Part shown: positions 45,851 to 56,494 of the stretch, piece after piece
How positions within the stretch are numbered: the first letter of the stretch is position 1
Layout of the letters: every line of letters starts with the position of its first letter
NCBI RefSeq assembly: GCF_000227685.2
Contig: NZ_CP007029.1
Location: forward strand, 3,692,730-3,756,729
DNA from: Thioalkalivibrio paradoxus ARh 1
GTDB lineage: Bacteria; Pseudomonadota; Gammaproteobacteria; Ectothiorhodospirales; Ectothiorhodospiraceae
Direction: 5' to 3'
Length of the DNA: 64,000 nt
Translations under genes and position numbers: made by a program
Notes under the pieces: model-generated
The model's input: only the letters and a program-made list of their open reading frames with translations
What the model was told of the DNA's origin: nothing
Database searches by the model: none

Positions 45851-48001
45851 TTACGGCGCCGTTCGTTGCACCAGAACCGGCGCGAGCTTCAGCTGCCACA
45901 GCAGCGCCGCCGCGAACAGCGCCAGGCCGGTCAGATCGGTCACGACCGTCCCCGAGATCATCAGCAGTGCGGTGCCGAACAGCACCCCCCGGAGCGCCCA
46001 GGTGGCGGCACCGAAGAACCATCCCTGGGCCGCGGCTGCGAGCAGGAACACACCGATCAGCGCGGTGGCGAAGTTCAGCGTAATGGTCAGGTTGTCGCCG
46101 ACCATCAGCAGCGCCGGATGGTAGAAGAACATGAACGGCACGATGAACGCGGCCAGCCCGATCTTGAACGCGGTGACCGACGTGCGCATCGGTTCCGAAC
46201 CCGCGATCGCCGCACCCGCATACGCTGCCAGTGCCACCGGCGGCGTGATCGCCGAGATCACCGAGTAGTAGAACACGAAGAAGTGCGCCACCAGCGGTTC
46301 GACGCCCATCTGGATCAGGCCGGGCGCGACCACCGATGCGGCCACCGCGTAGGCCGCGGTGGTCGGCATCCCCATGCCGAGCAGTACCGAAATCGCCATC
46401 GCGAACAGCAGCGCGAGCAGCTGGCTGTTCGCCGCGATCGCCAGCAGCATCGACGAAAAGCGCAGCCCGACCCCGGTCAGCCCGATCACGCCGACGATGA
46501 TCCCGGCGGCGGCGCAGACCGCAATCAGCTGCACCGCCATCCGCGCCGACAGGTTCAGCGCGCGCAGCATCCCGACCAGCCCGAGCGGGAACGGCGTCAG
46601 CCAGCTCACCACCACCGCGCTGGCCAGCGCGACCGTGCCGGCTCGAATCACCGAATAGCCCATGAACAGCGCGCCGATCAGAATGATGATCGGCGTGAAC
46701 AGGTAGATGCGCCGCAGCAACCGGCCGACCTGCGGCAGCTCCTTGCGCGGCACGCCCTTGATGCCGGTGCGCGCGGCCTCGAAGTCGACCATGAAATACA
46801 CCGACGCGAAGTACAGCAGCGCCGGAATCAGGGCCGCGACGATCAGTTCGGTGTACGGAATGCCGGTGATCTCGGCCATGATGAACGCCCCGGCACCCAT
46901 TACCGGTGGCATGATCTGACCGCCGGTCGACGCCGCAGCCTCGATCGCGCCGGAGGAGCGCGGCTGATACCCGACGCGTTTCATCAGCGGAATCGTCAGC
47001 GAGCCGGTCGCGACGACGTTGCCGGCCGAGGTGCCGTTGATCATCCCCATCAGCCCGCTGGCGAACACCGCGACCTTGGCCGGCCCGCCGCGCCGACGCC
47101 CGGCGACGGCGAACGCGAAATTCACGAAATAGTCGCCGACCTTCGACGCCTGCAGAAACGCCGCAAAGGTGATGAACAGCACGATATAGGTGGACGACAC
47201 CGCGGTGGTGGGACCGAGGATCCCGTTGTCGGTGTACAGATAGGTGAAGAACCGGTCCGCGCGGTAGCCACCGTGCCCGAGGAAGCCCGGCAGCCAGGGC
47301 CCGACGAAACCATAGGCGATGAAGATTGCCGCGATCACGACCAGCGCCAGCCCGGCCACGCGGCGCGTGATCTCCAGGATCAGCAGGATCCCGGCCAGTA
47401 TGGTCCACATGTCCGGCTGCGTCGGCACCACGCCGGCACGGAACTGCAGCATGTTGAGATGAAACAGCAGATAGCCCGCCACCGCGAGGCTGGCGGCCAT
47501 CAGGATCCAGTCGTACCAGACGATCCGGTGCGCCTGCGGGCGGAAAACCCAGCCCGCGGGTATTGCGATCGCGGTCGCCGCAAACAGCGACCAGCCGAAG
47601 TACTGGAACAGCCAGGCCGGAATCAACGTCACGCCGGCCCAGTCGCGCAGCACATAGGCCGCAACCAGCGCGCCGATCGCATACGCGATCAGTACCGTCG
47701 CGGCCAGCATCGGCAACAGCTCCAGCCACCAGCGTCGCTGCCCTGCCTTTTCCGGGTGCGGGGCCCACGACGCGACCAGCGCGAAGCCGATGAACAGACC
47801 GCCGGCCACGTGGATGATCCGGAAGGTCCAGGTTTCCAGCGGGAACAGGTTCAGAACGATCAGGTGAAACAGGATGAAGCCAACGCAGGCGATGAACAGC
47901 ATCCAGGCCTGCCAGCTGGAGAGTTCACGCTCCTGGCTGGCGCGTTCATCCGGATCCGCCGCTGCGCGTGCCTGCGGAACGGGGCTGATGGACTCCGACA
48001 T
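45851..48001 (-). CDS. TRAP transporter fused permease (DctQM type)
   Basis: 716 residues from the ATG giving MSESISP. About 16-18 membrane helices: an N-terminal small-subunit-like block (TWTFRIIHVAGGLF) fused to the large DctM-like domain (GFVGPWLPGFLGHGGY, NGTSAGNVVATGSLTIP, MPPVMGAGAFIMAEI). Fused permeases of this type work with TAXI binding proteins, and one is encoded next on the same strand upstream. Imports an unidentified organic anion with Na+ or H+. The frame remains open upstream but has no ribosome site. Confidence 0.93.
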   Translation of the reverse strand: MSESISPVPQARAAADPDERASQERELSSWQAWMLFIACVGFILFHLIVLNLFPLETWTFRIIHVAGGLFIGFALVASWAPHPEKAGQRRWWLELLPMLAATVLIAYAIGALVAAYVLRDWAGVTLIPAWLFQYFGWSLFAATAIAIPAGWVFRPQAHRIVWYDWILMAASLAVAGYLLFHLNMLQFRAGVVPTQPDMWTILAGILLILEITRRVAGLALVVIAAIFIAYGFVGPWLPGFLGHGGYRADRFFTYLYTDNGILGPTTAVSSTYIVLFITFAAFLQASKVGDYFVNFAFAVAGRRRGGPAKVAVFASGLMGMINGTSAGNVVATGSLTIPLMKRVGYQPRSSGAIEAAASTGGQIMPPVMGAGAFIMAEITGIPYTELIVAALIPALLYFASVYFMVDFEAARTGIKGVPRKELPQVGRLLRRIYLFTPIIILIGALFMGYSVIRAGTVALASAVVVSWLTPFPLGLVGMLRALNLSARMAVQLIAVCAAAGIIVGVIGLTGVGLRFSSMLLAIAANSQLLALLFAMAISVLLGMGMPTTAAYAVAASVVAPGLIQMGVEPLVAHFFVFYYSVISAITPPVALAAYAGAAIAGSEPMRTSVTAFKIGLAAFIVPFMFFYHPALLMVGDNLTITLNFATALIGVFLLAAAAQGWFFGAATWALRGVLFGTALLMISGTVVTDLTGLALFAAALLWQLKLAPVLVQRTAP

Positions 48002-48107
48002 GTGGTTCCCCAGTTCGTGCCGGCCGGATCCGTTGACCGAGGATTCCGGCCCGGGCTGTGCCGAAGGCGTGCCCGGCTCAGGGCCGGGCACGCACGGACG
48101 CTACCGC

Positions 48108-49109
48108 CTAGTCGCAGCCCGCCATTTCCGGCGGGATCAGCCGTTCGTCGACTTCGAAGCCCTTGGCCTGGAGGTAACAGACGGCACCGGGGTGGAACCA
48201 CATGAAGCCGTTGGTGGTGTAATTCTCGGGCAGCGTCTCGGTGGCAGAGCGATGGATCCGTACCATGCGCTCGTTGTCGTCGAGCACGACTTCCATGATT
48301 CGCTGCACCAGCGACGCCGGCATGTCCTTGTGCGCGATCGCGTAGTTCCACATCGCCACGGTGGACTGATCCTCGGACACCGAGCGGTAGGTACCGCCGG
48401 GGATCTCGACCGCGCTGACCGGGTTGTTGGCGATCACCACGTCGAGTTCGGCGTCCGCGAACGAGAAGATGTTCACCGGCTGCTGGGCTTCGAGCTGGCT
48501 GAACGCCGAAATCGGCACGCCGGCTGCGAAGGCGAACGCGTCGATCAGCCCATCCTGGAGCTGACCTGCGAGGTCGGATGCACCGCCATATTGCAGGCGC
48601 ACGTTGACGCCCAGATCCTGGAAGAAGCGCGGCCAGTACACGCTGGCCGTACCGCCGCGCGGCCCGACGCCGACCCGCTTGCCACGCAGGTCCGAGATCG
48701 AGTCGATCCCGGAACGCTGCAGCGCGACGACCTGGAACGGCGTCATATACATCGGGAACATCGCGCGGACGTTCTTGGTTTCCAGTCCGGGCGCCATCTC
48801 GAGCGTGCCGTCCCAGGCATCGCGGGCCGGCCCCATCGTGGTCATGCCGAACTGCAGTTCGCCGGAGTGGACCAGCACGAGATTCTGGGCGGGGCCTCCG
48901 GTCACTTCCGCCGTGGTGTTCACGCCCAGCTGTTCCTGGACCAGGTTGCCCCATCCGGCGCCGTAGATGAAGTAGGTGCCGCCCTGCGAGGCGGTGCCGA
49001 TCTTGACCGACCGGGGCCAATCGCTGCGGTCCTGGGCCAGCGCGCCACTGCCGGCCATCGCGATGGCCGTCAGTCCGATGACCAGCCAACCCATGAATCG
49101 ATGCTTCAT
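48108..49109 (-). CDS. TAXI-family TRAP solute-binding protein
   Basis: 333 residues with a signal peptide ending about ALAQ (residue 26). Family marks: VKIGTASQGGTYFIYGAGWGNL and VGVGPRGGTASVYWP. It collects substrate in the periplasm for the fused permease 106 bases downstream. TAXI proteins bind glutamate-like or dicarboxylate ligands in known cases; the ligand here is unknown. AGGAGAC precedes the ATG. Confidence 0.93.
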   Translation of the reverse strand: MKHRFMGWLVIGLTAIAMAGSGALAQDRSDWPRSVKIGTASQGGTYFIYGAGWGNLVQEQLGVNTTAEVTGGPAQNLVLVHSGELQFGMTTMGPARDAWDGTLEMAPGLETKNVRAMFPMYMTPFQVVALQRSGIDSISDLRGKRVGVGPRGGTASVYWPRFFQDLGVNVRLQYGGASDLAGQLQDGLIDAFAFAAGVPISAFSQLEAQQPVNIFSFADAELDVVIANNPVSAVEIPGGTYRSVSEDQSTVAMWNYAIAHKDMPASLVQRIMEVVLDDNERMVRIHRSATETLPENYTTNGFMWFHPGAVCYLQAKGFEVDERLIPPEMAGCD

Positions 49110-49608
49110 TGCAGTCTCCTCGTTCGGGCCACGGTCATGGCGCAGCCCATTGGAATGGTGTTCCTGCGGAGACCGGGCCAGAACCCGTCCCGCGGCATCC
49201 CCCGGACCGGCCGATCGCGCCGGCAGGCCGTTCCCGGGGACACCGTGCGGGATCCGGCGGGCCGGGGGCTCTGGCCGACGCGCCGGAGGCCGCCCGGGCT
49301 CGCTGTACCGAATGGGTTACCATCCGACGCGCGGGCGCGGCCCTAGCCCCTTATAGCACTCCGGCAGGGGACACGTCTCGGTTCGCTCTTGGGGCCGGCG
49401 CGTGTTTTGCGGCCGTTTCGGAGATCTCGGCCGCGACCGCGGCACAAGACCTCAATTTGTGCATGGACAAGAGCCGGATCGACGCTTTTTTTGCACTGCA
49501 GGAAGCGTAGGAATTTCCAGCCTTCCATCGGCATCCCGGGTTTCCCAGCGCGCGCCTTTTCGCCAAACTGCGCGATCGAAGATCCGGCACGCAGGAGCAG
49601 CTTCCGTT
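49110..49608. promoter_or_regulatory. 499-base divergent region between TAXI and pip genes
   Basis: No convincing gene. On the minus strand an extended -10, TGCTATAAG (TATAAG at 49350-49355), could serve the TRAP genes from about 240 bases upstream. A run of seven T at about 49484-49490 has no stem before it. Nothing else recognised. Confidence 0.35.
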
Positions 49609-50559
49609 ATGGCCCCGTTCTACCCCGCGATCGAACCCAACCGGACCGGCAGGCTCGACGTCGGCGACGGCCATCGACTGTACTGGGAAGAGTGCGGCCG
49701 CCCGGACGGCATTCCCGCGGTGTTTCTGCATGGCGGTCCGGGGTCCGGCTGCGAGCCCTGGCACCGCCGGTTCTTCGATCCGGAGCGCTACCGCATCGTG
49801 CTGTTCGACCAGCGCGGCTCGGGACGCTCCACCCCCCACGCGAGCCTGGACGCGAACACCACGCCGCATCTGGTCGCGGACATCGAACGGCTGCGGGTCG
49901 CACTTGGCATCGAGCGCTGGCTGGTGTTCGGTGGATCCTGGGGCTCGACGCTGGGGCTCGCCTATGCCGAAAGCCATCCGGACCGTGTGCTGGGGCTGAT
50001 CCTGCGCGGGATCTTCCTGTGCCGGCCGCGGGACATCGCATGGTTCTACCAGTCGGGGGCCGACCGGCTGTTTCCGGAGGCCTGGGCCGACTATCTGGAG
50101 CCGATCCCCGAGGCCGAGCGCGGCGACCTGGTCGCGGCCTACCATCGGCGCCTGACCGATGCCGATCCGGCAGTACGCGAGCGGGCGGCGCAGGCCTGGT
50201 CGGTCTGGGAGGGTCGCTGCTCCTGCCTGCAACCGAACCCGGACGTGCTGGCCCATTTCGCAGCGCCTGCGGTCGCGGTCAGCCTGGCGCGGATCGAGTG
50301 CCACTATTTCATCAACGGCAGCTTTCTTGCGCCGGATCAGCTGCTGCGCGATGCCGGGCGTCTGGCGCGGATCCCGGGAATGATCGTGCACGGGCGCTAC
50401 GACGTCGTCTGCCCGGTCGAGCAGGCAGTCGCCCTGCACCGCGCGTGGCCTGCGGCCAAGCTGCAGATCGTTCCCGATGCCGGACATTCCGCGGCGGAGC
50501 CCGGCATTGCCGAGCGTCTGGTCGCAGCGACCGACGATTTCGCGGCGCGGCTGGCGTGA
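49609..50559 (+). CDS. pip: Proline iminopeptidase (alpha/beta hydrolase)
   Basis: 316 residues. HGGPGSG oxyanion loop, nucleophile in [16 protein letters not shown] and catalytic His in DAGHSA, all typical of bacterial proline iminopeptidase. It releases N-terminal proline from peptides. AGGAG lies about 12 bases before the ATG. Its stop overlaps the dtd start by four bases (GTGA). Confidence 0.93.
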   Translation: MAPFYPAIEPNRTGRLDVGDGHRLYWEECGRPDGIPAVFLHGGPGSGCEPWHRRFFDPERYRIVLFDQRGSGRSTPHASLDANTTPHLVADIERLRVALGIERWLVFGGSWGSTLGLAYAESHPDRVLGLILRGIFLCRPRDIAWFYQSGADRLFPEAWADYLEPIPEAERGDLVAAYHRRLTDADPAVRERAAQAWSVWEGRCSCLQPNPDVLAHFAAPAVAVSLARIECHYFINGSFLAPDQLLRDAGRLARIPGMIVHGRYDVVCPVEQAVALHRAWPAAKLQIVPDAGHSAAEPGIAERLVAATDDFAARLA

Positions 50560-51017
50560 TCGCGCTGATCCAGCGCGTGTCCGAAGCCAGCGTCCGGATC
50601 GGTGCCGACGTGACGGCCGCGATCGGACCGGGGCTGCTGGCGCTGGTCGCGGTCGAGCGGGGGGACACCGAGGCGGCGGTCGAGCGGACGCTCGAGCGCC
50701 TGCTCGGCTACCGGGTATTCGCCGACGACCAGGGGCGCATGAACCGCTGCCTGCGCGAAACCGGCGGCGGCCTGCTGCTGGTGCCGCAGTTCACGCTGGC
50801 GGCCGACACCCGCAAGGGCATGCGTCCGGGTTTCAGTGGCGCGGCGAGCCCGGAACTCGGCACCGCGATGTTCGCGCGGCTGGTCGAACGGGCTCGGGAA
50901 AAGCACCCGAACGTCGCCAGCGGCCGCTTCGGCGCCGACATGCAGGTCGCGCTGGTCAACGACGGACCGGTCACGTTCTGGCTGCAGACGCGGCCGCCGT
51001 CGGGCCCTGCCGCATAG
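50556..51017 (+). CDS. dtd: D-aminoacyl-tRNA deacylase
   Basis: 153 residues, GTG start overlapping the pip stop. Family motifs: [11 protein letters not shown] at the start, [15 protein letters not shown] and the Gly-cisPro loop region NDGPVTFWL. It removes D-amino acids wrongly charged to tRNA. The pip-dtd pair is conserved in many proteobacteria. Convergent with the V-ATPase operon. Confidence 0.95.
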   Translation: MIALIQRVSEASVRIGADVTAAIGPGLLALVAVERGDTEAAVERTLERLLGYRVFADDQGRMNRCLRETGGGLLLVPQFTLAADTRKGMRPGFSGAASPELGTAMFARLVERAREKHPNVASGRFGADMQVALVNDGPVTFWLQTRPPSGPAA

Positions 51018-51060
51018 GAACGACCGCCGAAGGCGTGCTGCGGAAACCGTTGCGCGCAGC

Positions 51061-51687
51061 TCAGCCGGTTTCGGCGCGCTCGCGCAACAGCTTGACCTGG
51101 AACAGCGCGTTGCGCTCCTCTTCCTCGAGCGAGGACTGAATGAAGCGGATCGTGCGCTCGTAGCGCGGGATGATGTTGTACTTCAATGCGTTCACCAGCT
51201 TCTGCGCCTTGCGCTGCTCCTCCATCAGCCGGTGCAGCGCGATCTCGACTTCGCCGAGCTGCGCGAGCAGCACGGTTGCATCGGCGAGCTTTTCCCGGCT
51301 GGTGTCGAAGCTGATGTCGGTTCCCAGCAGACCGAGGGGCTGCAGTTTCACCCGCTCGGCCCGAACCGACGGGTATTCGATCCCGAGGCTGCGCCGCGGC
51401 AGGATACCGACCGTCAGGGCCGGTTCGACGCCCATGGCTGCCTGGTGAATGCCGCGCCCGCCCATGCGCATTTGCGCGACGCTCAGGCAGCGGTAGGCGT
51501 CTTTCAGCGTCGCCTCGACCTCCTCGCGCAGGCGGCGGTACTGCCCGATGCGCTCGTACACCAGCCGAGTCAGCAGATCCCGCTTGCGTTCCAGCAGGTC
51601 GTGCCCCGCTTCCAGGAACGTCACCTGCCGTTTCAGCCGCAGCAGGGTATTCTTGGTCGGCGGAACCTTGATCAGTTGCTGGCTCAT
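51061..51687 (-). CDS. atpD: V/A-type ATPase central-stalk subunit D
   Basis: 208 residues. Two long antiparallel helices (LIKVPPTKNTLLRLKRQV at the start and NALKYNIIPRYERTIRFI near the end) form the rotor coiled coil. It links the A3B3 catalytic head to the membrane ring. Last gene of the operon, 10 bases after subunit B. Confidence 0.94.
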   Translation of the reverse strand: MSQQLIKVPPTKNTLLRLKRQVTFLEAGHDLLERKRDLLTRLVYERIGQYRRLREEVEATLKDAYRCLSVAQMRMGGRGIHQAAMGVEPALTVGILPRRSLGIEYPSVRAERVKLQPLGLLGTDISFDTSREKLADATVLLAQLGEVEIALHRLMEEQRKAQKLVNALKYNIIPRYERTIRFIQSSLEEEERNALFQVKLLRERAETG

Positions 51688-51697
51688 CGCCCGGCGC

Positions 51698-53197
51698 TCA
51701 ATCGGTGCCGGCAGGTTGCGCGCCGCTGGTGGAACGGCGCTTGGTGCGCGGCTGGGAATAGGACTGCACCGCGGTGGTCACCCCACTGCTGGGTCCGCCG
51801 GCCGCGCCGGATCCGGTCTCGTCGACCTCCCGGTAGTATTTTGCGATATCGGCTTCGCTGACCCGGGTAAGCACATCCTTGGGGAAGATCGACATCAGTT
51901 CCCAGGCCAGTTCCAGCGTCGCCTCGATACTGCGATCCTCCGCTTCACCCTGCCCGACGAAGCGCTGGTCGAAGGCGTCGGCAAAGCTCAGGTAGCGGCG
52001 GTCGTGCGTGGACAGTTCGTCGGCGCCGATGATCGATGCAAGGTTGCGGGTCTCGAGCGCACGGGCATACAGGGCATACAGCTGGGCCGCGACCCGCGGG
52101 TGGTCCTCGCGGGTATCGTCCTTGCCGATCCCGTCCTTCATCAACCGCGAGAGGCTGGGCGAGATATGCACCGGCGGGTAGATACCCTGGTTGTCGAGCT
52201 CGCGCGACAACACGATCTGCCCCTCGGTGATATAGCCGGTCAGATCCGGGATCGGGTGGGTGATGTCGTCGGAGGGCATCGACACCACCGGCATCATCGT
52301 GATCGAGCCGTGCCGGTTATGGATGCGGCCGCAGCGCTCGTAGATCTCGGCGAGGTCGGAGTAGAGGTATCCGGGGTAGCCCTTGCGCGCTGGCACATCG
52401 CCCTTCGCGGTGGCGACCTCGCGCAGGGCCTCGGCGTAGTAGGTCATGTCGGTCATCACCACCAGCACGTGGCGGTCGAGATCGTAGGCGAGGTACTCGG
52501 CGGCGGTCAGCGCAGTGCGCGGCAGCGTCAAGCGCTCGACCGGCGGATCGTCGGCCAGGTTCACGAACATCACCACGTTGCGCAATACCCCGGAGGAGGC
52601 GAACGCGTCGCGGAAGAACTTGGCATCGGCATAGGACACGCCCATCGCCGCGAACACGATCGAGAACGCAGCGTCCTCGTTCTTCAGCCGCGCCTGGCGC
52701 ACGATCTGCGCCGCGAGCCGGTTGTGCGGCAGGCCCGAGCCGGTGAAGATCGGGAGTTTCTGGCCGCGCACCAGTGAATTCAGCCCGTCAATGGTCGAGA
52801 TCCCGGTCTGGATGAACTCGCGCGGGTAGGTACGCGCCGCCGGGTTGATCGCCGAGCCGCCGACCGCGCGCCGCAGGCTCGACAGAATCGGCGGGCGCCC
52901 GTCGCGCGGTTCACCGAGCCCGTTGAACTCGCGGCCCAGCAATTCCGGCGACAGCGGGATTTCCACCGGCGCATCCAGGAAGCGCACCCAGGTGTTCTCG
53001 AGATCGAGATCCTCGACGCCCTCGAAGACCAGGATCAGCACCTCGTCGTCGGAGGCGCGGATCACCTGGCCGTTGCGGATGCCGCCGGCGTGGTCCTCGA
53101 TGCGCACGCGGTCGCCGAAGGCCACCCCCGGGGTCTGATTCATCACCAACAGGCCACCCCGGGCCGCGACCGCGGTGCGGTATTCCTTGATGCTCAT
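51698..53197 (-). CDS. atpB: V/A-type ATPase subunit B (non-catalytic)
   Basis: 499 residues. EYRTAVAARGGLLVMNQTPG start, FTGSGLPHNRLAAQIVRQA in place of a Walker A, and SVFAAMG-like nucleotide fold with the arginine finger region near the RIHNRHGSITMMP loop. The tail is basic and unstructured for about 30 residues. The ATG overlaps the subunit A stop by four bases. It alternates with A in the hexameric head. Confidence 0.95.
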   Translation of the reverse strand: MSIKEYRTAVAARGGLLVMNQTPGVAFGDRVRIEDHAGGIRNGQVIRASDDEVLILVFEGVEDLDLENTWVRFLDAPVEIPLSPELLGREFNGLGEPRDGRPPILSSLRRAVGGSAINPAARTYPREFIQTGISTIDGLNSLVRGQKLPIFTGSGLPHNRLAAQIVRQARLKNEDAAFSIVFAAMGVSYADAKFFRDAFASSGVLRNVVMFVNLADDPPVERLTLPRTALTAAEYLAYDLDRHVLVVMTDMTYYAEALREVATAKGDVPARKGYPGYLYSDLAEIYERCGRIHNRHGSITMMPVVSMPSDDITHPIPDLTGYITEGQIVLSRELDNQGIYPPVHISPSLSRLMKDGIGKDDTREDHPRVAAQLYALYARALETRNLASIIGADELSTHDRRYLSFADAFDQRFVGQGEAEDRSIEATLELAWELMSIFPKDVLTRVSEADIAKYYREVDETGSGAAGGPSSGVTTAVQSYSQPRTKRRSTSGAQPAGTD

Positions 53198-54993
53198 CCC
53201 GCCTGCTCCTCCTGTGTCGCGTATTCCTGCCGCAGATGCTTCAGGGCCTTCTCGGCCTCGTTGCGGAAGGCCTCGATCTCGTCGAGCTGCTCGCTGGAAT
53301 ACAGGCTCTTGATCCGGCGCGCGCGCGACAGCAACGGCTGGCGCTTGAGTTCCTGCACCGGCACGCCGAGTTTCACCAATTCGGCTCCGAGGTCGTAGAT
53401 CGTCAGCGCGAGGTCGAGGAGCGCGAACTGCTTCTCCGGCGAGCAGAAGGTGTCGACCTCGTCGAGCGCGCTCTGCTGCAGTACGCCTTCCTTGATCAGT
53501 GCCGCTCCCTCGAGATCCCAGCGCTGCGTGGACGACAGCGCCTCCGGGCCGACCAGGTTCACGATCCGCGACAGCTCCGCGTCGCGCGCCAGCAATGCCA
53601 GCGCCGCGCGGCGGCGGTCTTCCCAGCTGCCGTCGACATTCTCGTGCCACCACTGCGCCGCAGTGTGCACATGCCCGGAGAAACTGGTGACCCAGTCGAT
53701 CGACGGGTAGTGCCGGGCGTCGGCGAGTTCCTTCGACAACGCCCAGAACGTTTCGATGATGTCCTTGGTATGGCTGGTCACCGGCTCGGAGAAGTCGCCG
53801 CCCGGCGGTGACACCGCGCCGATCAGCGTCACCGAACCCGATCCAGCGCCGTGCGTCTCGACGCGACCTGCGCGCTCGTACACCGCCGCAAGCCGCGACG
53901 CGAGGTACGCCGGGTACCCCTCCTCGACCGGCATCTGCCCGAGCCGGCCCGACACTTCGCGCAAGGCTTCGGCCCAGCGACTGGTCGAGTCGGCGAGCAT
54001 CACCACGTCGTAGCCCATGTCGCGGTAGTACTCGGCCATCGTGATCCCGACGTACACCGACGCCTCGCGCGCGACCACCGGCATGTTCGACGTGTTCGCG
54101 ACCAGCAGCGTACGCTCCATCAGTTTGCGCCCGGTGTACGGGTCGTCGAGCTTCGGGAAGGTTTCGAGCACGTCGACCAGTTCGTTGCCGCGCTCGCCGC
54201 AGCCGACGTAGATCACGATGTCGGCATTCGACCAGCGCGCGATCTGTTGCTGCACCACCGTCTTGCCGGCGCCGAACGGCCCCGGTACCGCGCCCTTGCC
54301 GCCTTTCAGCTGCGGGAAGAAGGTGTCGATCACGCGTTGTCCGGTGATCAGCGGCGCGACGCCGTCGTCGCGGCGCAGGTAGGGCCGCGGCGTGCGCACC
54401 GGCCAGCGGTGGTACATGCGCAGGCGCTGGCTGCGCCCGCTGGCGGCGGCGACCCGGGCAATGGTGGCCTCGATGTCGTAGTCCCCGGCCGGTGCGATCT
54501 CCTCGAGTTCACCGTGGACACCGGGCGGCACCAGAATCCGATGGACCACGGTCTCGGTTTCCTGCACGGTCCCGAGGATGGTCCCCGGCGCGATCGCCTG
54601 CCCCACCTCGAGTTCGCGATTCGGCTCAAAGGCCCATTCCCGGGAGCGATCGAGGGCGGCGACGTCGATACCGCGGCGGATGTAGTCCCCCGACTGCAGC
54701 GCGATCTTCTCGAGGGGCCGCTGCACGCCGTCGAAAATCCCGCCCATCAGGCCCGGCCCCAGCTCCACCGACAACGGCCAGCCCAAGCCCACCGCCGGCT
54801 CTCCCGGCCGCACGCCGTCGGTCGATTCATAGGTCTGCACTACCGCGGTGGCGCCGCTCAACGAGATCACCTCGCCGAACAGGCCGAAATCGCCGATCTT
54901 GACCTGTTCACCGTGGCGGATTCCAGGCAGTTCGATGGTGACGATCGGTCCGTTGATATCGCGGACGGTGCCGATGCGTTGGGTCTCGCTCAT
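53194..54993 (-). CDS. atpA: V/A-type ATPase catalytic subunit A
   Basis: 599 residues. Walker A is GPFGAGKT at 238-245, the V/A form; the non-homologous insert that distinguishes A from F1 beta lies at about 120-200 ([21 protein letters not shown]). Walker B and the catalytic Glu region are intact. Start [10 protein letters not shown] at 54993, four bases after the E subunit stop. It hydrolyses or makes ATP. Confidence 0.96.
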   Translation of the reverse strand: MSETQRIGTVRDINGPIVTIELPGIRHGEQVKIGDFGLFGEVISLSGATAVVQTYESTDGVRPGEPAVGLGWPLSVELGPGLMGGIFDGVQRPLEKIALQSGDYIRRGIDVAALDRSREWAFEPNRELEVGQAIAPGTILGTVQETETVVHRILVPPGVHGELEEIAPAGDYDIEATIARVAAASGRSQRLRMYHRWPVRTPRPYLRRDDGVAPLITGQRVIDTFFPQLKGGKGAVPGPFGAGKTVVQQQIARWSNADIVIYVGCGERGNELVDVLETFPKLDDPYTGRKLMERTLLVANTSNMPVVAREASVYVGITMAEYYRDMGYDVVMLADSTSRWAEALREVSGRLGQMPVEEGYPAYLASRLAAVYERAGRVETHGAGSGSVTLIGAVSPPGGDFSEPVTSHTKDIIETFWALSKELADARHYPSIDWVTSFSGHVHTAAQWWHENVDGSWEDRRRAALALLARDAELSRIVNLVGPEALSSTQRWDLEGAALIKEGVLQQSALDEVDTFCSPEKQFALLDLALTIYDLGAELVKLGVPVQELKRQPLLSRARRIKSLYSSEQLDEIEAFRNEAEKALKHLRQEYATQEEQAG

Positions 54994-54997
54994 GATC

Positions 54998-55636
54998 TCA
55001 TCCGGTGAAGGGGTTGCCCGACTCGAGTGTGGCCGGGAGCAGTCGTTCGAGAATCGCCTGCTGCAAGCGCGTGCGCAGGCGGGCGACACGGCCTTCGAAC
55101 GTGTTGTCGACGCGCATGCGTCCGTCTTCGCTCAGCAACAACACGCCGGCCAGAGTCTCGATCGGTTCGGCATCGATGCGGATGTTCTGGCCGGGAAACT
55201 CGGCGGCCAAGGGATCCCATGCCGCCTCCAGCAGTTCCCGGTCGCGGGCATTGACGCGCACGACGATATCGCTGTGATCGATCTGTGCCACACCCTCGCG
55301 TAGCAGCTGAAGCAGGTGTTCCCGGTAGGCATCGCGGTCCTCGACGAACGCACGCATCCGCTCCTCGAGACGGGCCTCGACGCCCCGCACCAGGTTCCAG
55401 CGTACCCGGTCGAGATTGCTCTGCAGCTTCAGTTCCGCCGCCTGTACCCGCTGGCGGTAGTGGCGGTCGCCCAGGGCGCGGGCGATCGCCTCCTCGCGGG
55501 CTTCGCGCTGGCGCAGCCGCTCGGCGGCCTCGCGCAGCACCGATTCCCGGGTACGCTGCGCCTGTTCGGCGAATTGGTCGGCAAGCCGCTGCGCCCGTGC
55601 CAGAATCGCGTTTTCGAGTTCGAGTACCTGATTCAC
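54998..55636 (-). CDS. atpE: V/A-type ATPase peripheral-stalk subunit E
   Basis: 212 residues. N-terminal 100 residues are a long charged helix (QAQRTRESVLREAAERLRQRE), the C-terminal half is the globular head-binding domain (EDGRMRVDNTFEGRV, conserved in subunit E). It forms the stator with the small G/H-type coiled coil. Overlaps subunit F by four bases. Confidence 0.9.
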   Translation of the reverse strand: MNQVLELENAILARAQRLADQFAEQAQRTRESVLREAAERLRQREAREEAIARALGDRHYRQRVQAAELKLQSNLDRVRWNLVRGVEARLEERMRAFVEDRDAYREHLLQLLREGVAQIDHSDIVVRVNARDRELLEAAWDPLAAEFPGQNIRIDAEPIETLAGVLLLSEDGRMRVDNTFEGRVARLRTRLQQAILERLLPATLESGNPFTG

Positions 55637-55992
55637 TTCGTTTCCCCGGTGGATAGGCTGCCGGCCCCGAACAGGTTCTGCAGCCGCGCCGCGACGTCAC
55701 TGGTGAGCCGTGGCGGCAGGCTGCCGAGCGGGGGCAAGGATGTGACGATGATGCGCCCGCCCTCGCGCCGGAGCAGCGCGAGCATGGGCACGTCCCAGTC
55801 CATGATCGCGTCGTCGACAATCACGAACGCGCTTTCGCCCCCGCGGTCCATGTCGCGCAGGATTCGGTTCACCTGCGCGGGATCGGGATCGGTGACGGTT
55901 TCGAACCCGATCAGCCGGAAGCCGTCGGCGAGACTATGCTCGCCCATGAACAGCAGGCGGGTAACGCGCCCCTGGGGTGTTTCCGCAGGCAC
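55633..55992 (-). CDS. atpF: V/A-type ATPase subunit F
   Basis: 119 residues. Rossmann-like strand pattern: RLLFMGEHSLADGFRLIGFE, then AFVIVDDAIMDWDVP, ending in a flexible C-terminus. Binds the D rotor shaft. Small, acidic and typical of COG1436 except for a short N-terminal extension. Confidence 0.85.
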   Translation of the reverse strand: MPAETPQGRVTRLLFMGEHSLADGFRLIGFETVTDPDPAQVNRILRDMDRGGESAFVIVDDAIMDWDVPMLALLRREGGRIIVTSLPPLGSLPPRLTSDVAARLQNLFGAGSLSTGETK

Positions 55993-56004
55993 GGCCGGCC
56001 TCCG

Positions 56005-56451
56005 TCAGATCCGGTTCAGCAGCAGGATACTGATGACCAGACCGTAGATCGCGATCCCCTCGGCCAGCCCGATGTAGATCAGGCTCCGGCCGAGCATCTC
56101 CGGCTTCTCGGTGATCGCGGCGAGCGCGGCGGAGCCGATCGGACCCACCGCGATGCCGGCGCCGATGGTCGACAGGCCGGTCGGAATGCCGACCCCGATG
56201 ATCGCGAGACCGAGGCCCACGCTGATCTCGGTCACCGCCTGCTCGACCCCCGCGGGCTGGGCGAGTGCATCGCTGATGCCGAAGACCAGCAGGCCGAACA
56301 TCGCGCCGACGAACACCGTCATCTGCGTGATCAGGGCCGGCTTGAAGAAGCCGCGCAAGCGTGGCGACAGCGCCGGACGGAACTCGAGATACGCGCCGGT
56401 GGCGATGAGGCCGATGATGGCGAAGGACATGAGACCGACGAGCCAGTACAT
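56005..56451 (-). CDS. atpK: V/A-type ATPase membrane rotor (proteolipid) subunit K
   Basis: 148 residues, four helices in two hairpins. Only the second hairpin carries the ion-binding carboxylate, Glu131 in GLAEGIAIYGLV; the first hairpin has none, so this is the V-type one-site-per-four-helix form. The third helix reads GVGIPTGLSTIGAGIAVGPIG. I cannot decide between Na+ and H+ from this. ATG at 56451 is chosen because the upstream frame is basic and non-hydrophobic. Confidence 0.92.
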   Translation of the reverse strand: MYWLVGLMSFAIIGLIATGAYLEFRPALSPRLRGFFKPALITQMTVFVGAMFGLLVFGISDALAQPAGVEQAVTEISVGLGLAIIGVGIPTGLSTIGAGIAVGPIGSAALAAITEKPEMLGRSLIYIGLAEGIAIYGLVISILLLNRI

Positions 56452-56494
56452 GGTCAACTCCCAGTTGGATGGAACAGGTAGCGGTGCGGGCCCA

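Noticed and set aside
45764..48205. 813-residue open frame on the plus strand
   Set aside because: Antisense to the TRAP permease; arises from hydrophobic codons read backwards.
49109..49510. 133-residue plus-strand frame in the TAXI/pip gap
   Set aside because: No family match or ribosome site; biased composition typical of non-coding GC-rich DNA, though its last 30 residues look more protein-like.
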